From: Cladopsammia gracilis
Taxonomy: Eukaryota > Cnidaria > Anthozoa > Scleractinia > Dendrophylliidae
NCBI GenBank assembly: GCA_022457155.1
Contig: JAJGOT010000123.1
Location: 140,001-204,000, forward strand
Length of the DNA stretch: 64,000 nucleotides
Direction: 5' to 3'
The notes under the pieces were generated by a model. The model ran no database searches. It was given only the letters and a program-made list of their open reading frames with translations, and was not told the origin of the DNA. Positions 47,701 through 55,062 of this stretch are shown here, one piece after another. The position numbers and the translations under genes are program-made. Each line of letters opens with the position of its first letter. The first letter of the stretch is position 1.

Positions 47701-50700
47701 ATTCGTATGGGGACACAGTCCTTCATGATGCAATAGCTAAAGACTTCACTGAGATCGTTGAACTTCTCGTCAACTTCCGTGGCGTGGATTTGTCAGTTAA
47801 GAATAAACGAGGATTCAATTGCCTCCACCATGCGGCGTTAAAGGGAAACGCAAAGTGAGTGTAACCTTAACTTGTTTTCAAGATTTGGTGGAAAACTGTG
47901 AGAAGCCATTCCCTCAGACTTAATGAAACTTAGAAAAAAATATCATTTAAAATTTTAATGCAGACAATATTTAATTAGATTGTCCATGGTAGTTGACAGA
48001 CTTAAATATATTTAATGTATCTCAATATTTTTATGACTAATATTTTTACTGCTCTTTTCTTTTCCTTATATTCATGTGTTGTACTATAGTTATTTCTTCC
48101 TTTCTATAACTGTTTATCACTTTCATTTATTTGTTCTATGTAGACGTTATTGAACTAGTGTGAGGTCCGTATTGGGGAAATATTGGTTTAGTTCTGTTGT
48201 GTGGTGTTAACATCAGTCGGGGAAGGAGGGTAGGGGCAACTGAATAACACCTCCCCCCCTCCCTCCAGCTCCCGGTTTCCATATGTGCCTTTTCATTTTT
48301 TTTTTCGTTTTTTAAACTTCCCGCCACTTTGGGAACCCCGCTTGTCGTGTCGTTTCTCGCAAAATTGTTGCATTAACAATCATGTCGTAAAAAGCTTCAT
48401 TGCTGTGAATTGAACCACCCCCATTATACCTTGTGGCTCGGCAGTTGGTTAGGAGAATCAGTGATAGGACCAGTAGTCCCAGGAGGATCTCTTAGGATTA
48501 TTTCAAGCACTTTTGTGCACTCGTGCGAAACTAGTCTGATTCAGGACTCTTGATCCATCACAGGGCGGCTGCCTTGATAGTACGCAAGTGCCCAGAGTTA
48601 TTGGACGTTGTGAAAGAGGATGGCTTTTCCGCGCTTCATTTGGCGTCGCTCAATGGACATCATAATGTCGTCCAGTGTCTTATTGAGGTAGATATATTTT
48701 TCCTACTTTTGTCCGCCGCAGTGCATTGGCGGTGAAAAGAGACTTTGGCTTTGAGCTTTGGCTTGTTAGTTTTCCTTTGAATTGAGTATCGCGATTGCTT
48801 TGGTTTTGCTTGCTATGCTTTGTGATTGGCTAAAAATTTCGCGCCACCTTATCAACCAATCAGAAATAAAACCAAAACCAATCGTGCTTGCACGCGTTTT
48901 CCCGCGCTTGGCGCCGGCTGCATGTATTTGCTTCTAGCTCTGATTGGTTCATTGGATTATCTGCATCTGTTGTGATTGGTCAAAGAAATTACTTTGGTTT
49001 TGGTTTCACAACACTCAAATAAAAACCGCTCTATTAGGTTTCCAAATTACTGCAGAAAATACTGACCGATATGTGATGATTCATCTAAACATTATGTGCA
49101 CTACTTACATTGCAGGCTCGTCCAGGTTCTGACGTCAACTTCCGGAACTCTCGCCAACAGACCCCTCTCCTTCTCGCTGTTGATAAAAGACACGTGACCA
49201 TAGCTAAGCTTCTTTTGGAAAAAGGAGCTCAGGTCAATGCACAAGACGACGTTGGCGATTCACCACTTCATGTAGTAGTCATGTACCATTCCTTGAAGTT
49301 CGGAGGAAATAATAACCCAAAGAAAGAGGTAGGTTCAGATCGGGAGATAGGATGGCGAATAATGGTGCTGCTTTCATGACGTTAGTTTGTAAGGTAAAGA
49401 TGCACTCGAGCCATGAAACAGCCAGAGTATTGGTACTCCCCATACACCCCCCCCCCCAGCCCCCCTAGGTTGGATCGAAGGGTTAACGTTATTTGTCAGC
49501 GTTATTTTTAGAATGTTTTTGTAAAGCTATTGTGCAGTACTTTCCTGCGGTACGGTTTGTTATGCTCTGCAAGGTGGTTCTAGATAAAATCCTATTGTGT
49601 GACCGTTTAAATGAAAGCTACTGTGCAGTACTTTCCTGTAGCTTGAGTCTGTGCATGAAATCCTAAGGTATGACCACACAAATGAAAGCCTGTGATGCTC
49701 GTTTTTTTTAATGCTGTACAAGGTGGTTCTAACTTTTGAGTCTGTGAATGAAATCCTAAAGTGTGACCATTCAAATGAAAGCTACTGAGCAGTACTTTCC
49801 TGTGGTGCTGTTTATTATGCTGTACAAGGTGGTTCTAACTTTTGAGTCTGTGAATGAAATCCTAAAGTGTGACCATTTAAATGAAAGCTACTGAGCAGTA
49901 CTTTCCTGTGGTACTGTTTATTATGCTGTACAAGGTGGTTCTAACTTTTGAGTCTGTGAATGAAATCCTAAAGTGTGACCATTCAAATGAAAGCTACTGA
50001 GCAGTACTTTCCTGTGGTGCTGTTTATTATGCTGTACAAGGTGGTTCTAACTTTTGAGTCTGTGAATGAAATCCTAAAGTGTGACCGTTCAAGTGAAAGC
50101 TTCTGAGCAGTTCTTTCTTGTGGTGCTGTTTATTATGCTGTACAAGGTGGTTCTAACTTTTGAGTCTGTGAATGAAATCCTAAAGTGTGACCGTTCAAGT
50201 GAAAGCTTCTGAGCAGTTCTTTCTTGTGGTGCTGTTTATTATGCTGTACAAGGTGGTTCTAACTTTTGAGTCTGTGAGTGAAATCCTAAACTGTGACCAT
50301 TCAAGTGAAAGCTAATGAGCAGTTCTTTCTTGTGGTGCTGTTTATAATGCTGCACGAGGTGGTTCTAACTTTTAGTCTGAATACAATCCTAAAATCTAAC
50401 CATTCAAATAAACCCTTTTAAGATTCACTTTATTCAGTGTGGTGCTGTTTGTCTTTCAAGTTTTCTCACCACTTCGGTTAATAATATATATTTTTTAGTT
50501 GTCAACAAGTGGGCCTACATTTAAAATCACCAAGTTACTGATGGAAAATGGTGCTGATGTAACACTAAAGAACGAACACGAGAAGACGCCCATACAGCTG
50601 TGTAGAGATCCAAGACTTAGAGAACTTATGCTGCCGAAATCAACAACGACAGCGGAGTAAGTTGTGAGAGTCTCTAGTGAATAAGTTGCGCCTGCTTTCC

Positions 50701-53571
50701 TTGTGTCTCTGTTGTTCCTGTACCATGTTACGAAAATGGACGGAAGAAGAGAGACTCTGGAAATGAGGCTTGGGGTAACCTTCTCAAACTTATTAGGGCA
50801 GTTTTCAATTGAGTGTCGTAAAACCAAAACCAAAGTAATTACTCTGACCAATCACAGCAGTCGTGAACAATCGGATGAACCAATCATAGCTCGAAGTAAT
50901 TACATGTTGCCGGCGCCAAGCGCGGGGAAACGCGTGTGAGCAAGTCACGATTGGTTTTGGTTTTACTTCTGATTGGTCGAGAAAGTGGCGCGAGACTTTT
51001 CAGCCAATCACAAAGCGTAGCAATGTAAAACCAAAGCAATTGCGTAATTATTTTTGACACTCAATTGAAAACTGCTCTAATTCATCAAGTTTGAACAAAT
51101 AAAAGGGGCCGCGTCACGCGAAAAGGGCCCGGACGACATGACACGTGATTTCGAGTAACTTGCATTTAAATCAGCTGCTCAAAATGGCGGAAGCCTTGCG
51201 GTATGTGCATTCAAGGCCCGATTTTTTACGGTTTTAATTTTTATTTCCGGACTTTTTTTCACTTTCATCGTATTATTTAGGGATTGAAGTCGGTAAAAAA
51301 GCTGAAAACTCAAAATCGAGAAAATATGTCGTCCGGACTGAGAAACCGCGACACTGGCATTCATGTATTGACATTGTATTTCCAGTCTTTCTTCTTGCGC
51401 GGTTTTGTAACCTACCGGAAGTGAAATTTCATGTTTTTAGACGGCCAAATCACGGACAAGAAAAATTGATATAGAAAAACGTTTTTCTACTTTCTTATCA
51501 GAACGCCATGTAGATTCCAACAAGCAAATGAAAAAAAAATCTGTCATTTTCACTTAAAATACGGAAACACGTTTTCTTGAGTAAGGTATCGTAACGCATT
51601 TACTAAAACAATTTTTATCTCAATTTATAGTCCATCACGGAAAGCGTCTCAGGAACAAAATGGTGCCTCTCCTTGCGTAACGGACTCTCCCCAGGCCAGT
51701 GCATCGTCTGGGGTTGCCATGGAAACTGACGTAAAATGTCGGGTTTGTGGAGTTCCTGCTGACGCCAAATTCGAACCATGTGGTCACGTGATTGCTTGCG
51801 TCGAATGCGCTACCATGTTAAAGAAGTGTTTCCTTTGTAAGGTAAAATGCTCTAGTTGCTCTGTTGATTCTACCTCATGTTCGAGTTTATCTGTTGGACA
51901 GAAGTGAACGACATGTATTCTTAGTACAACTTAAGGTACTTTTGTCGTGGAGATTTCTCTCAAGACTAACTGGTTTTGGCTCCGCCAAGTTACATGAGAC
52001 TATAGGACGTTCAATAAGGAACGGTGGCTTAGAAGTATTCCAGCGTGCCTTAGTTATTGTTTCTTGTCCTTCTTAGGCTGTGGTTCAGTCCTTCAGCAAA
52101 ATACCACAGGAAGGGGAGAATGAGGAATCGCAGTGCATAGTATGCTCAGACGAACCTTCCTCCGTCAGGTTTGAACCTTGCGGACACGTGATTGCTTGTC
52201 AAGGTTGGTAGTACTGTGCTGATGTGCACAGGTAAACTTATGTTTCATTGCTTGACTGTGAATTTGTATCCCTCATAGAGCTAGGGTTTCTACAGGTGTT
52301 AATAGAGGATGTTACAAGTAAACTGAAATAACGGTCTTCCTTCGTTATGCTGTTTGTTTTTTGGGCATTTTATCGGTCTCTTTGCCAAATATCCCATCGA
52401 GGAGAGAAACTGATTGGTCTCCAGCTGAATGCCTTTCAATCTTTTTATCTCGTGAATGCGCAAAGCGTTGGAACGAGTTACAGCATACAGGAAAATATAT
52501 GCAAATTTTTACTCAGTCGATTGGCTGTAAACATTGAGCCCGCGATATGTAATGGTGAGCTGCCTTACCCATGAGGACGACGTTGGAGGGAGGGGATGGT
52601 GGGGAGTTGGACGCAGGGGGAGGGGGTCGGTGAAACAAAACGTCTAGGAGAGGGGAGGGGAGGGGAGGGGAGTGTCAGAAGGTTGTTCGTTTTCACGAGT
52701 TGGTTCACAGGAGCCTTTGATTTTAAACTTTTATCAAATCTGTGTGGTAAGATAGTTAAACTTAATTTTGTCAGCTGTTTAATTGAAAGTCTTTTATTTG
52801 CTAGATTGTGCCGCGCGGATGAAAAAATGTTTAAAGTGCAAAAGCATTATAACGAGAAAAATATCCAATGGTAAGTAAAGGTTAAATTATGCAATGCATG
52901 GATAGTCAACGTAAGAAGCGTAAGCTATAAAAAAACACTTTAGTTTGGGGACACAAGTTAAGATTTCGGCATTTCCTTGGTAGTTTACTTGCAAATTCCC
53001 GGTAACATTTTGCCTTATTCTCGCTCATAGTTTAATTTTTGGGATACAGGGGAAAAAACGCACGACATTGTGAATAACCAACAAATTCGGGTTTTGGGGG
53101 AAACGTGGTTCAGGAAGATGTCTTTTTTCTTGTGGAAAAACATTTGCAACTTGCGATTGGCTAAAAGACCCGGCCCAGTATGGGTCTAAAATGTAAAATA
53201 TTATTAAATATTATCAGCGGCTCACTATTATGCTGAGTTTCCAGGGACGTTGCTGTGCAACCTTTGGTTTGCTGTTCAGCTAATCGCTAAACATAAACAA
53301 CCATTTTATTTCCATAGAAGCAACACCCACTCAACCAACAGAATTGGCCGAAAACGATGAAAAATACTTGGAGACGCTTCACTCCTTGTTGTCTCTCCAG
53401 GCGCATGTCAGGGAAATTGAAGACGCGAATATGTGCGCCATCTGTTTGGAAAAACCTCGCAACATGGCCTTTATGTGCGGACATGGTACATGCGTGGGTT
53501 GTGCAAAATCACTGGAGGTTTGCCCTATGTGCAGAAAACCTATCACTAAAAAGATTACGCTGTTCAATTGA
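23515..53571 (+). CDS. MIB2: MIB2-like E3 ubiquitin ligase, 19 coding exons
   Basis: Mind bomb-type ubiquitin ligase. In animals this family ubiquitinates Notch ligands such as Delta and promotes their endocytosis in signal-sending cells. The 19 exons listed separately have GT-AG ends and mutually compatible phases, and together give 3126 nt, 1041 residues and stop TGA. Domains: MIB/HERC2 (about 5-70), ZZ zinc finger (83-120), MIB/HERC2 (about 140-210), two REP-type repeats (about 240-400), ankyrin repeats (about 480-800), RING1 (859-892), RING2 (913-947), RING3 (997-1029). The REP segment, with [16 protein letters not shown] and RWTFHP, is closer to vertebrate MIB2 as I recall it than to MIB1. 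Vertebrate MIB2 has two RINGs and MIB1 three, so three here may be ancestral. Intron 3 carries a 12.1-kb insertion. Orthology versus a lineage-specific paralog cannot be settled here. Confidence 0.95.
25582..25753 (+). CDS. MIB2: MIB2-like exon 2: ZZ zinc finger
   Basis: Residues 75-131. Zinc ligands are C83, C86, C98, C101, C107, C110, H116 and H120 in ZZ spacing. Enters phase 1, leaves phase 2 at GTGAGC. Confidence 0.95.
26050..26242 (+). other. Cys-rich open frame in MIB2 intron 2
   Basis: A frame without a clear start encodes [20 protein letters not shown], a His-Cys pair and six further Cys, ending KAWVVC and TAA. The cysteine density suggests a zinc-binding remnant, perhaps of a mobile element. 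No family recognised and no splice sites. Confidence 0.25.
26402..26456. repeat. C-rich homopolymer tract
   Basis: Several C runs up to 9 long in CCCCTCCC context inside MIB2 intron 2, followed at 26529-26541 by a G run. The stretch from 26529 to about 26610 resembles a dispersed element with GGGGGGCTTAATA-type phrases. Confidence 0.75.
27082..27249. mobile_element. 168-bp MITE, TA target site
   Basis: Ends CAGTAGAATCCTAATCACTC and GAGTTATCGAGATTTAACTG are inverted relatives, flanked by TA (27080-27081 and 27250-27251). GGTTCGAGTTATC phrases repeat inside. It recalls pogo/Tc1-type MITEs like the one at 12335-12526 but is a different family. Lies in MIB2 intron 2. Confidence 0.75.
27747..27981 (+). 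CDS. MIB2: MIB2-like exon 3: second MIB/HERC2 domain
   Basis: Residues 132-210 with [18 protein letters not shown]. Leaves phase 0 at GTAGGG into the 12.7-kb intron holding the large foldback element. Confidence 0.95.
28238..28245 (+). repeat. Left 8-bp target duplication GCAAGGTT
   Basis: Identical to 40359-40366. Each copy directly abuts the inverted end of the large foldback element. Confidence 0.85.
28246..28380. repeat. Left terminal and subterminal inverted repeat
   Basis: The first 40 bp pair with the right end with one mismatch. Then come three tandem AT-rich units of about 26 bp (TAATATATATTATTATAAGT), then TGTATACTTCATGTG, partly repeating the terminus. Mirrored at 40220-40358. 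Confidence 0.85.
28381..30182 (+). repeat. 20-bp minisatellite, left arm
   Basis: Unit TACAACACTGTACACCCCTA in this orientation, about 90 copies. The outer two thirds are diverse (ACAGCCCTGTA and similar), the inner part nearly uniform. It contains occasional TATATATACAGCACTGTAC variants. All three plus frames are open because the unit has no stop and 20 is not a multiple of 3. Confidence 0.95.
30183..32492 (+). mobile_element. 5'-truncated LINE, copy 1
   Basis: A non-LTR retrotransposon inserted in the left arm. It starts just before the RT domain, lacks the endonuclease, and ends in an AATAAAGCTATTATTTACTT tail followed by T-rich sequence. 20-bp minisatellite units resume right after it (32493-32585). 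The clade is not assigned. Confidence 0.9.
30227..32376 (+). pseudogene. LINE reverse transcriptase, broken ORF
   Basis: Residues visible: [14 protein letters not shown] (RT motif 1), [13 protein letters not shown] (motif with the first catalytic Asp), [19 protein letters not shown], and LLYADDLII with the catalytic YADD box. After these comes a C-terminal Cys/His motif, CPLC ... HFLFQC. Two breaks: TGG (Trp) became TGA at 31526-31528, and an A run near 31785-31790 is one base shorter than in copy 2, shifting the frame. Reading resumes at 31816-32376. The element is 5' truncated and inactive. Confidence 0.9.
32493..32585 (+). repeat. Minisatellite continuation after LINE copy 1
   Basis: Four to five units in left-arm orientation, the last ones decaying (TCTATAGCATTGTACTTTTC). 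They show that the LINE landed inside a pre-existing array near its inner edge. Confidence 0.85.
32891..33244 (+). CDS. Unknown 117-residue basic ORF in element core
   Basis: I do not recognise it. It begins [20 protein letters not shown], a likely bipartite nuclear localisation signal, continues with a globular-looking, evenly mixed sequence ([34 protein letters not shown]) and ends [11 protein letters not shown]. The frame stays open upstream to 32681, but that part is hydrophobic and less plausible. It could be a remnant of the element's own protein or a captured gene piece. Confidence 0.4.
   Translation: MRKRKSGLSSPPSLKRQRGSQFLRENSIENLSGGWSQLESCILDMTESFLFSTCILPSKENIHTLFNYVIQSNFGIKNVVKFNKKSLAQVSGKLDYKRKRLEAILSFISDEQNIEEN
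33655..33795 (+). CDS. Small ORF in element core, 46 residues
   Basis: [20 protein letters not shown] and [20 protein letters not shown], then TAG. The composition is protein-like rather than repeat-derived. Another short frame overlaps just upstream (about 33574-33690), so a frameshifted or spliced remnant is possible. Function unknown. Confidence 0.3.
   Translation: MDGLTSQHVTRIPLFNDLSQQFQQRVAHNFRINQDGRPVLTKGKRP
34015..34250. repeat. Degenerate AACTACTAG repeat tract
   Basis: Words AACTACTAGTAACTAC and CGACAACTAC recur at about 12-bp spacing. Similar in style to 22258-22890 but with its own consensus. Confidence 0.7.
34483..37546 (-). repeat. 20-bp minisatellite, right arm inner block
   Basis: Reverse orientation (GTACAGTGTTGTATAGGGGT), about 150 units. 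It shows higher-order structure: a block with GAACCGGGCTGTACAGGGCT near 34729 repeats at 35177 (448 bp), and a block with GATGTAATATGTTG near 35770 repeats near 37334 (1566 bp). The long minus-strand frame 34879-37635 (918 codons) is an artefact of the stop-free unit. Confidence 0.95.
37552..38503 (+). pseudogene. C-terminal part of LINE reverse transcriptase
   Basis: An open frame from the minisatellite into the LINE ([20 protein letters not shown]) through the C-terminal [20 protein letters not shown] motif to TAA at 38501-38503. It keeps the Trp codon and the A run that are broken in copy 1, but lacks the catalytic YADD region, so it is inactive by truncation. Confidence 0.85.
37552..38609 (+). 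mobile_element. 5'-truncated LINE, copy 2, with target duplication
   Basis: About 97-99% similar to bases 31436-32492 of copy 1. It begins TATTAGAAGACACACAG and ends in TTACTTACTTAC. The 5-bp TACAG occurs on both sides (37547-37551 and 38610-38614). An uninterrupted version of the target is present 1566 bp upstream at 35971-36000. Confidence 0.9.
38615..40219 (-). repeat. 20-bp minisatellite, right arm outer block
   Basis: Continues the right arm after LINE copy 2. Unit order mirrors the left arm: the stretch around 40040-40090 is the reverse complement of 28690-28745, including the atypical TGTTGTGTTGGGGTGTATAG unit. Outer units are diverse, inner units uniform, as in the left arm. Confidence 0.95.
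40220..40358. repeat. Right terminal and subterminal inverted repeat
   Basis: Mirror of 28246-28380: CTATATAATGTTCACACATG, AT-rich units, then CTCGGTGCACTTGTGGCTTG and TCACCATGAAGTATATGCC at the end. Confidence 0.85.
40359..40366 (+). repeat. Right 8-bp target duplication GCAAGGTT
   Basis: Identical to 28238-28245. Confidence 0.85.
40695..40931 (+). CDS. MIB2: MIB2-like exon 4: linker and start of REP region
   Basis: Residues 211-289. [11 protein letters not shown] and [10 protein letters not shown] close the second MIB/HERC2 unit. [11 protein letters not shown] and [12 protein letters not shown] begin the first REP repeat. Confidence 0.93.
41218..41590 (-). pseudogene. Decayed coding remnant in MIB2 intron 4
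   Basis: On the minus strand one frame reads [20 protein letters not shown] then [11 protein letters not shown] and stop, while the overlapping frame carries on with [20 protein letters not shown]. The two look like one protein split by a frameshift near 41340. Source unknown, perhaps a mobile-element protein. Confidence 0.25.
41705..41815 (+). CDS. MIB2: MIB2-like exon 5: REP repeat 1
   Basis: 37 codons, phase 0 to 0: [18 protein letters not shown] and [11 protein letters not shown], strongly matching MIB2. Confidence 0.95.
42353..42457 (+). CDS. MIB2: MIB2-like exon 6: REP repeat 2, first half
   Basis: 35 codons, phase 0 to 0: [20 protein letters not shown] then HGEWAEEM. Confidence 0.95.
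42606..42632. repeat. Poly-G tract
   Basis: More than 20 G in a near-uninterrupted run in MIB2 intron 6, with a second short G run in GAGAGGGGGGT context. Could form a G-quadruplex on the plus strand. Confidence 0.9.
43167..43461 (+). CDS. MIB2: MIB2-like exon 7: REP repeat 2 end and Ser/Gln-rich linker
   Basis: Residues 362-459. [20 protein letters not shown] and [10 protein letters not shown] end the REP region. A low-complexity Ser, Gln and His linker follows. Leaves phase 1 at GTATAA. Confidence 0.93.
44031..44164 (+). CDS. MIB2: MIB2-like exon 8: start of ankyrin region
   Basis: Enters phase 1 after TTGTTTGAAG. Residues 460-504, with [20 protein letters not shown] as the first ankyrin-like helices. 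Confidence 0.93.
44700..44925 (-). mobile_element. MITE of the 88-bp family, one unit
   Basis: A minus-oriented copy in MIB2 intron 8, with TTTCACTCCCAGAGTCAATT at one end, one internal unit (GCTATGGTGTTACCATTC, GCATGGTACCATTTG) and GGCCTTAAAGGG near the other end. A C run of about 16 lies just upstream at 44626-44642. Confidence 0.75.
45029..45136 (+). CDS. MIB2: MIB2-like exon 9: ankyrin repeat
   Basis: 36 codons: [20 protein letters not shown] then QLGANVGLQ, a full ankyrin repeat. Confidence 0.95.
45608..45648 (+). CDS. MIB2: MIB2-like micro-exon 10: ankyrin
   Basis: Only 41 nt. [14 protein letters not shown] is the classic ankyrin turn and helix. Phase 0 in and 2 out, required by both neighbouring exons. 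Confidence 0.93.
45997..46153 (+). CDS. MIB2: MIB2-like exon 11: ankyrin repeats
   Basis: [20 protein letters not shown] then [20 protein letters not shown]. Enters phase 2, leaves phase 0 at GTCTGT. Confidence 0.95.
46690..47560 (+). repeat. 88-bp family array, seven units, with nested insertion
   Basis: Units start near 46732, 46820 and 46908, a fourth is cut at 47010, and three more follow after 47250. Flanks match other copies: ATTTTGTTAAATATTGAAAA before, GTGAGTGAAAGACCGCGGTT after. Lies in MIB2 intron 11, plus orientation. Confidence 0.85.
47017..47245 (-). mobile_element. 3' tail of a LINE, nested
   Basis: Within one 88-bp unit sits a minus-oriented sequence that, read on its own strand, ends in ACGTGGTAATAAAGTATGTA with an (ATGT)n tail, typical of non-LTR retrotransposon 3' ends. 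AAAGTAC occurs at both edges (47010-47016 and 47246-47252), a target duplication. Confidence 0.75.
47700..47854 (+). CDS. MIB2: MIB2-like exon 12: ankyrin repeats
   Basis: [20 protein letters not shown] then [19 protein letters not shown]. Leaves phase 2 at GTGAGT. Confidence 0.95.
48564..48687 (+). CDS. MIB2: MIB2-like exon 13: ankyrin repeats
   Basis: [20 protein letters not shown], matching the corresponding MIB2 repeat. Phase 2 in, 0 out. Confidence 0.95.
48770..49033 (+). mobile_element. CCAAT-rich MITE, copy in MIB2 intron 13
   Basis: Runs from TTGAATTGAGTATCGCGATT through TTTGTGATTGGCTAAAAA, GCGCCACC, AACCAATCAG and CACGCGTTTTCCCGCGC to AAAAACCGCTCTATTA. About 264 bp, with several CCAAT/ATTGG boxes. 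No coding. Confidence 0.75.
49116..49328 (+). CDS. MIB2: MIB2-like exon 14: ankyrin repeats
   Basis: 71 codons with [20 protein letters not shown] and [15 protein letters not shown]. Phase 0 both ends. Confidence 0.95.
49540..50420 (-). repeat. 106-bp tandem array, 88-bp family relative
   Basis: About eight units of about 106 bp (shared words CTAACTTTTGAGTCTGTGAA, AAATCCTAAAGTGTGACC, TTCAAATGAAAGCTACTGAG). Reverse-complemented, they match the 88-bp unit over most of its length. The insertion TATTATGCTGTACAAGGTGG is specific to this subfamily. Located in MIB2 intron 14, just before exon 15. Confidence 0.85.
50499..50656 (+). CDS. MIB2: MIB2-like exon 15: last ankyrin repeat
   Basis: [20 protein letters not shown] then [17 protein letters not shown]. 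Leaves phase 2 at GTAAGT. Confidence 0.95.
50795..51078 (-). mobile_element. CCAAT-rich MITE, copy with best-defined ends
   Basis: Inverse orientation to 48770-49033. Terminal inverted repeat AG(G/A)GCAGTTTTCAATTGA then GTGTC at 50795 and its mirror ending at 51078, 284 bp in all. Contains CACGCG and repeated CCAATCA boxes. In MIB2 intron 15. The 118-codon minus frame over it is a by-product. Confidence 0.85.
51631..51841 (+). CDS. MIB2: MIB2-like exon 16: linker and RING1
   Basis: Residues 823-893. The RING core is C859, C862, C873, H875, C879, C882, C889 and C892 (C-x2-C ... C-x-H-x3-C-x2-C-x6-C-x2-C). Confidence 0.95.
52077..52203 (+). CDS. MIB2: MIB2-like exon 17: RING2, first part
   Basis: Residues 894-935 with C913, C916, C928, H930 and C934. 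The donor GTTGGT is weak but is the one that keeps the RING spacing. Confidence 0.85.
52805..52870 (+). CDS. MIB2: MIB2-like exon 18: RING2, second part
   Basis: A 66-nt exon encoding [19 protein letters not shown], which supplies C937, C944 and C947. Phase 1 in and out. Confidence 0.9.
53318..53571 (+). CDS. MIB2: MIB2-like exon 19: RING3 and stop
   Basis: Residues 958-1041. A short coiled-coil-like stretch precedes C997, C1000, C1011, H1013, C1016, C1019, C1026 and C1029. Terminal KKITLFN then TGA. C-terminal RINGs in this family recruit the E2 enzyme. Confidence 0.95.
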
Positions 53572-55062
53572 CGGTGTTGTTGTATACTTGAGGTCTTGGG
53601 ACCACTTCGTTTGAGCGGGAAATTAAATGTTCACGTGCTTGGAAATGCATGGCACATGCGTGTGGTATGTTACGCAATTGGAGGATTTTATCCATGCGCA
53701 GGAAACCCATTGATTAAGAGATTGTGCGGAAAAACCGAATTTTTACGTGATTGGAAATTTACGGAGCATGCGCATCCGTAGATATTTTTGTATGCAGAGA
53801 ATCCTTCGATAAAAAGATTATGCTGTTCAATTGAGGAAGTGTACGGCACTTGCGTGAAATATGCGATGACAATGGAGAAACGTTCTTATACTACTCTTCG
53901 ACAAATGGATTATCTTATTATCTTATTCAGTTGATCAAGGTGTATTATTGTACTCGAAGTACTGAAGACTACTTGTTTTAAGGATAAAGGTCGCGAGAAT
54001 TAGGAAATGGTTTATAATGAATTGTCCATATGAAATGTATGGACACCTGTAATTGTAATATAAAGTGCTTAGTGTGTGTTGTGGAAACCTTGTAAATAGG
54101 TATGCTAAAAACGTGACTCTAGTTAATCAACTCTGGCTTAATTTGAAAGGGATCTGACGGGTTCTTCTATTAGAGAGATGAAGCATCGAGTTAGCGGCAA
54201 ACGTGAATGGCAGAAAATATCACGCGATCCCGATTTTCTCGATGTTTTGTACGTTTGCCGCCTGCTCGACGTTTGCTGTTTTCAACGGGACCGAGGCTGT
54301 TTTTACATTTGTAACAACGTCGGTATTAATTTAGGGAATGGCAAACCCGACCGAGTGCATTGTTGAATTCTATTAGCGTGCGGGAATTAAAAACAAAACA
54401 AGAGGGAAGTGGTCAGCTCGCGTTCGTTCTTTGCCATAGAACGATCATGCTTACTCTCTATTGTTTAGAATGACATAGTGAAAACCTCTTTCTTGAAAAG
54501 AAAGTAATTACTGAAACTTTTTGTAATTGTGTAGTGACAGGCTTTCCGACGGGAATAAGTCAGATAACTTATTTCCTTTGATCTCTTCATTATTCGGGTC
54601 TTTGTTAACCGTTTAAGTGAAATTTCCTCTCTATAAAAATGTGTTGAGGTGTTCGTTTAACAAGAATACTTTTCTGGTAATGTCTTCGTGGTACTATTTA
54701 TATCAATATTTATCCTAAAACGTACAGACAAAAGTCTGTCACTTTTGTGCTTATAGCGGAATCTTTGCTGCCGTTATTTTTGTACATTTTGCCTCAATAT
54801 AAATCAAACAAAAAGCTACTAAAAATCGAGTGCATAAGCTAAAAGAGTGTGTAACACTTGGTAATCAGTGCAAATATTAGCCTGGTGTGCTGTTGTATTC
54901 TCTGAGAAAAACTGTAAAATTTACCACAGAGAATGTGTGGCTTGGTGGCAAAAGGTGCCTCCCAAACACACACTGGTTAATTTTTGAGGGCGTACTAAGT
55001 TTCTTTCGATTCAGTTATGGAGTTCATTTATTTGTAGCTAGTTGTGTCATTTGTACTTATGT
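53572..55062. other. 3' flank of the MIB2-like gene
   Basis: ATTAAA lies near 53621 and AATATAAAG near 54057; either could serve as a poly(A) signal. RING-exon-like words (AAACCCATTGATTAAGAGATT, AATCCTTCGATAAAAAGATT) echo the end of exon 19 two or three times to about 53830, suggesting small local duplications of the last coding bases. No further gene is seen. Confidence 0.45.
53680..53840 (+). repeat. Echoes of the end of the RING3 exon
   Basis: After the stop, ATGCGCAGGAAACCCATTGA then TTAAGAGATTGTGCGG, and ATGCAGAGAATCCTTCGATA then AAAAGATTATGCTGTTCAAT, resemble ATGTGCAGAAAACCTATCAC then TAAAAAGATTACGCTGTTCA of exon 19. Two decayed tandem copies of about 110-140 bp of the exon end. Confidence 0.6.

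Noticed and set aside
50495..50851. 118-codon minus ORF overlapping MIB2 exon 15
   Set aside because: Antisense to a well-supported exon and to a CCAAT-rich MITE; no splice context.
54178..54366. 62-codon ORF downstream of the MIB2-like gene
   Set aside because: Lies across an inverted pair GCGGCAAACGTGAA and GTACGTTTGCCGC, so probably part of a dispersed repeat.
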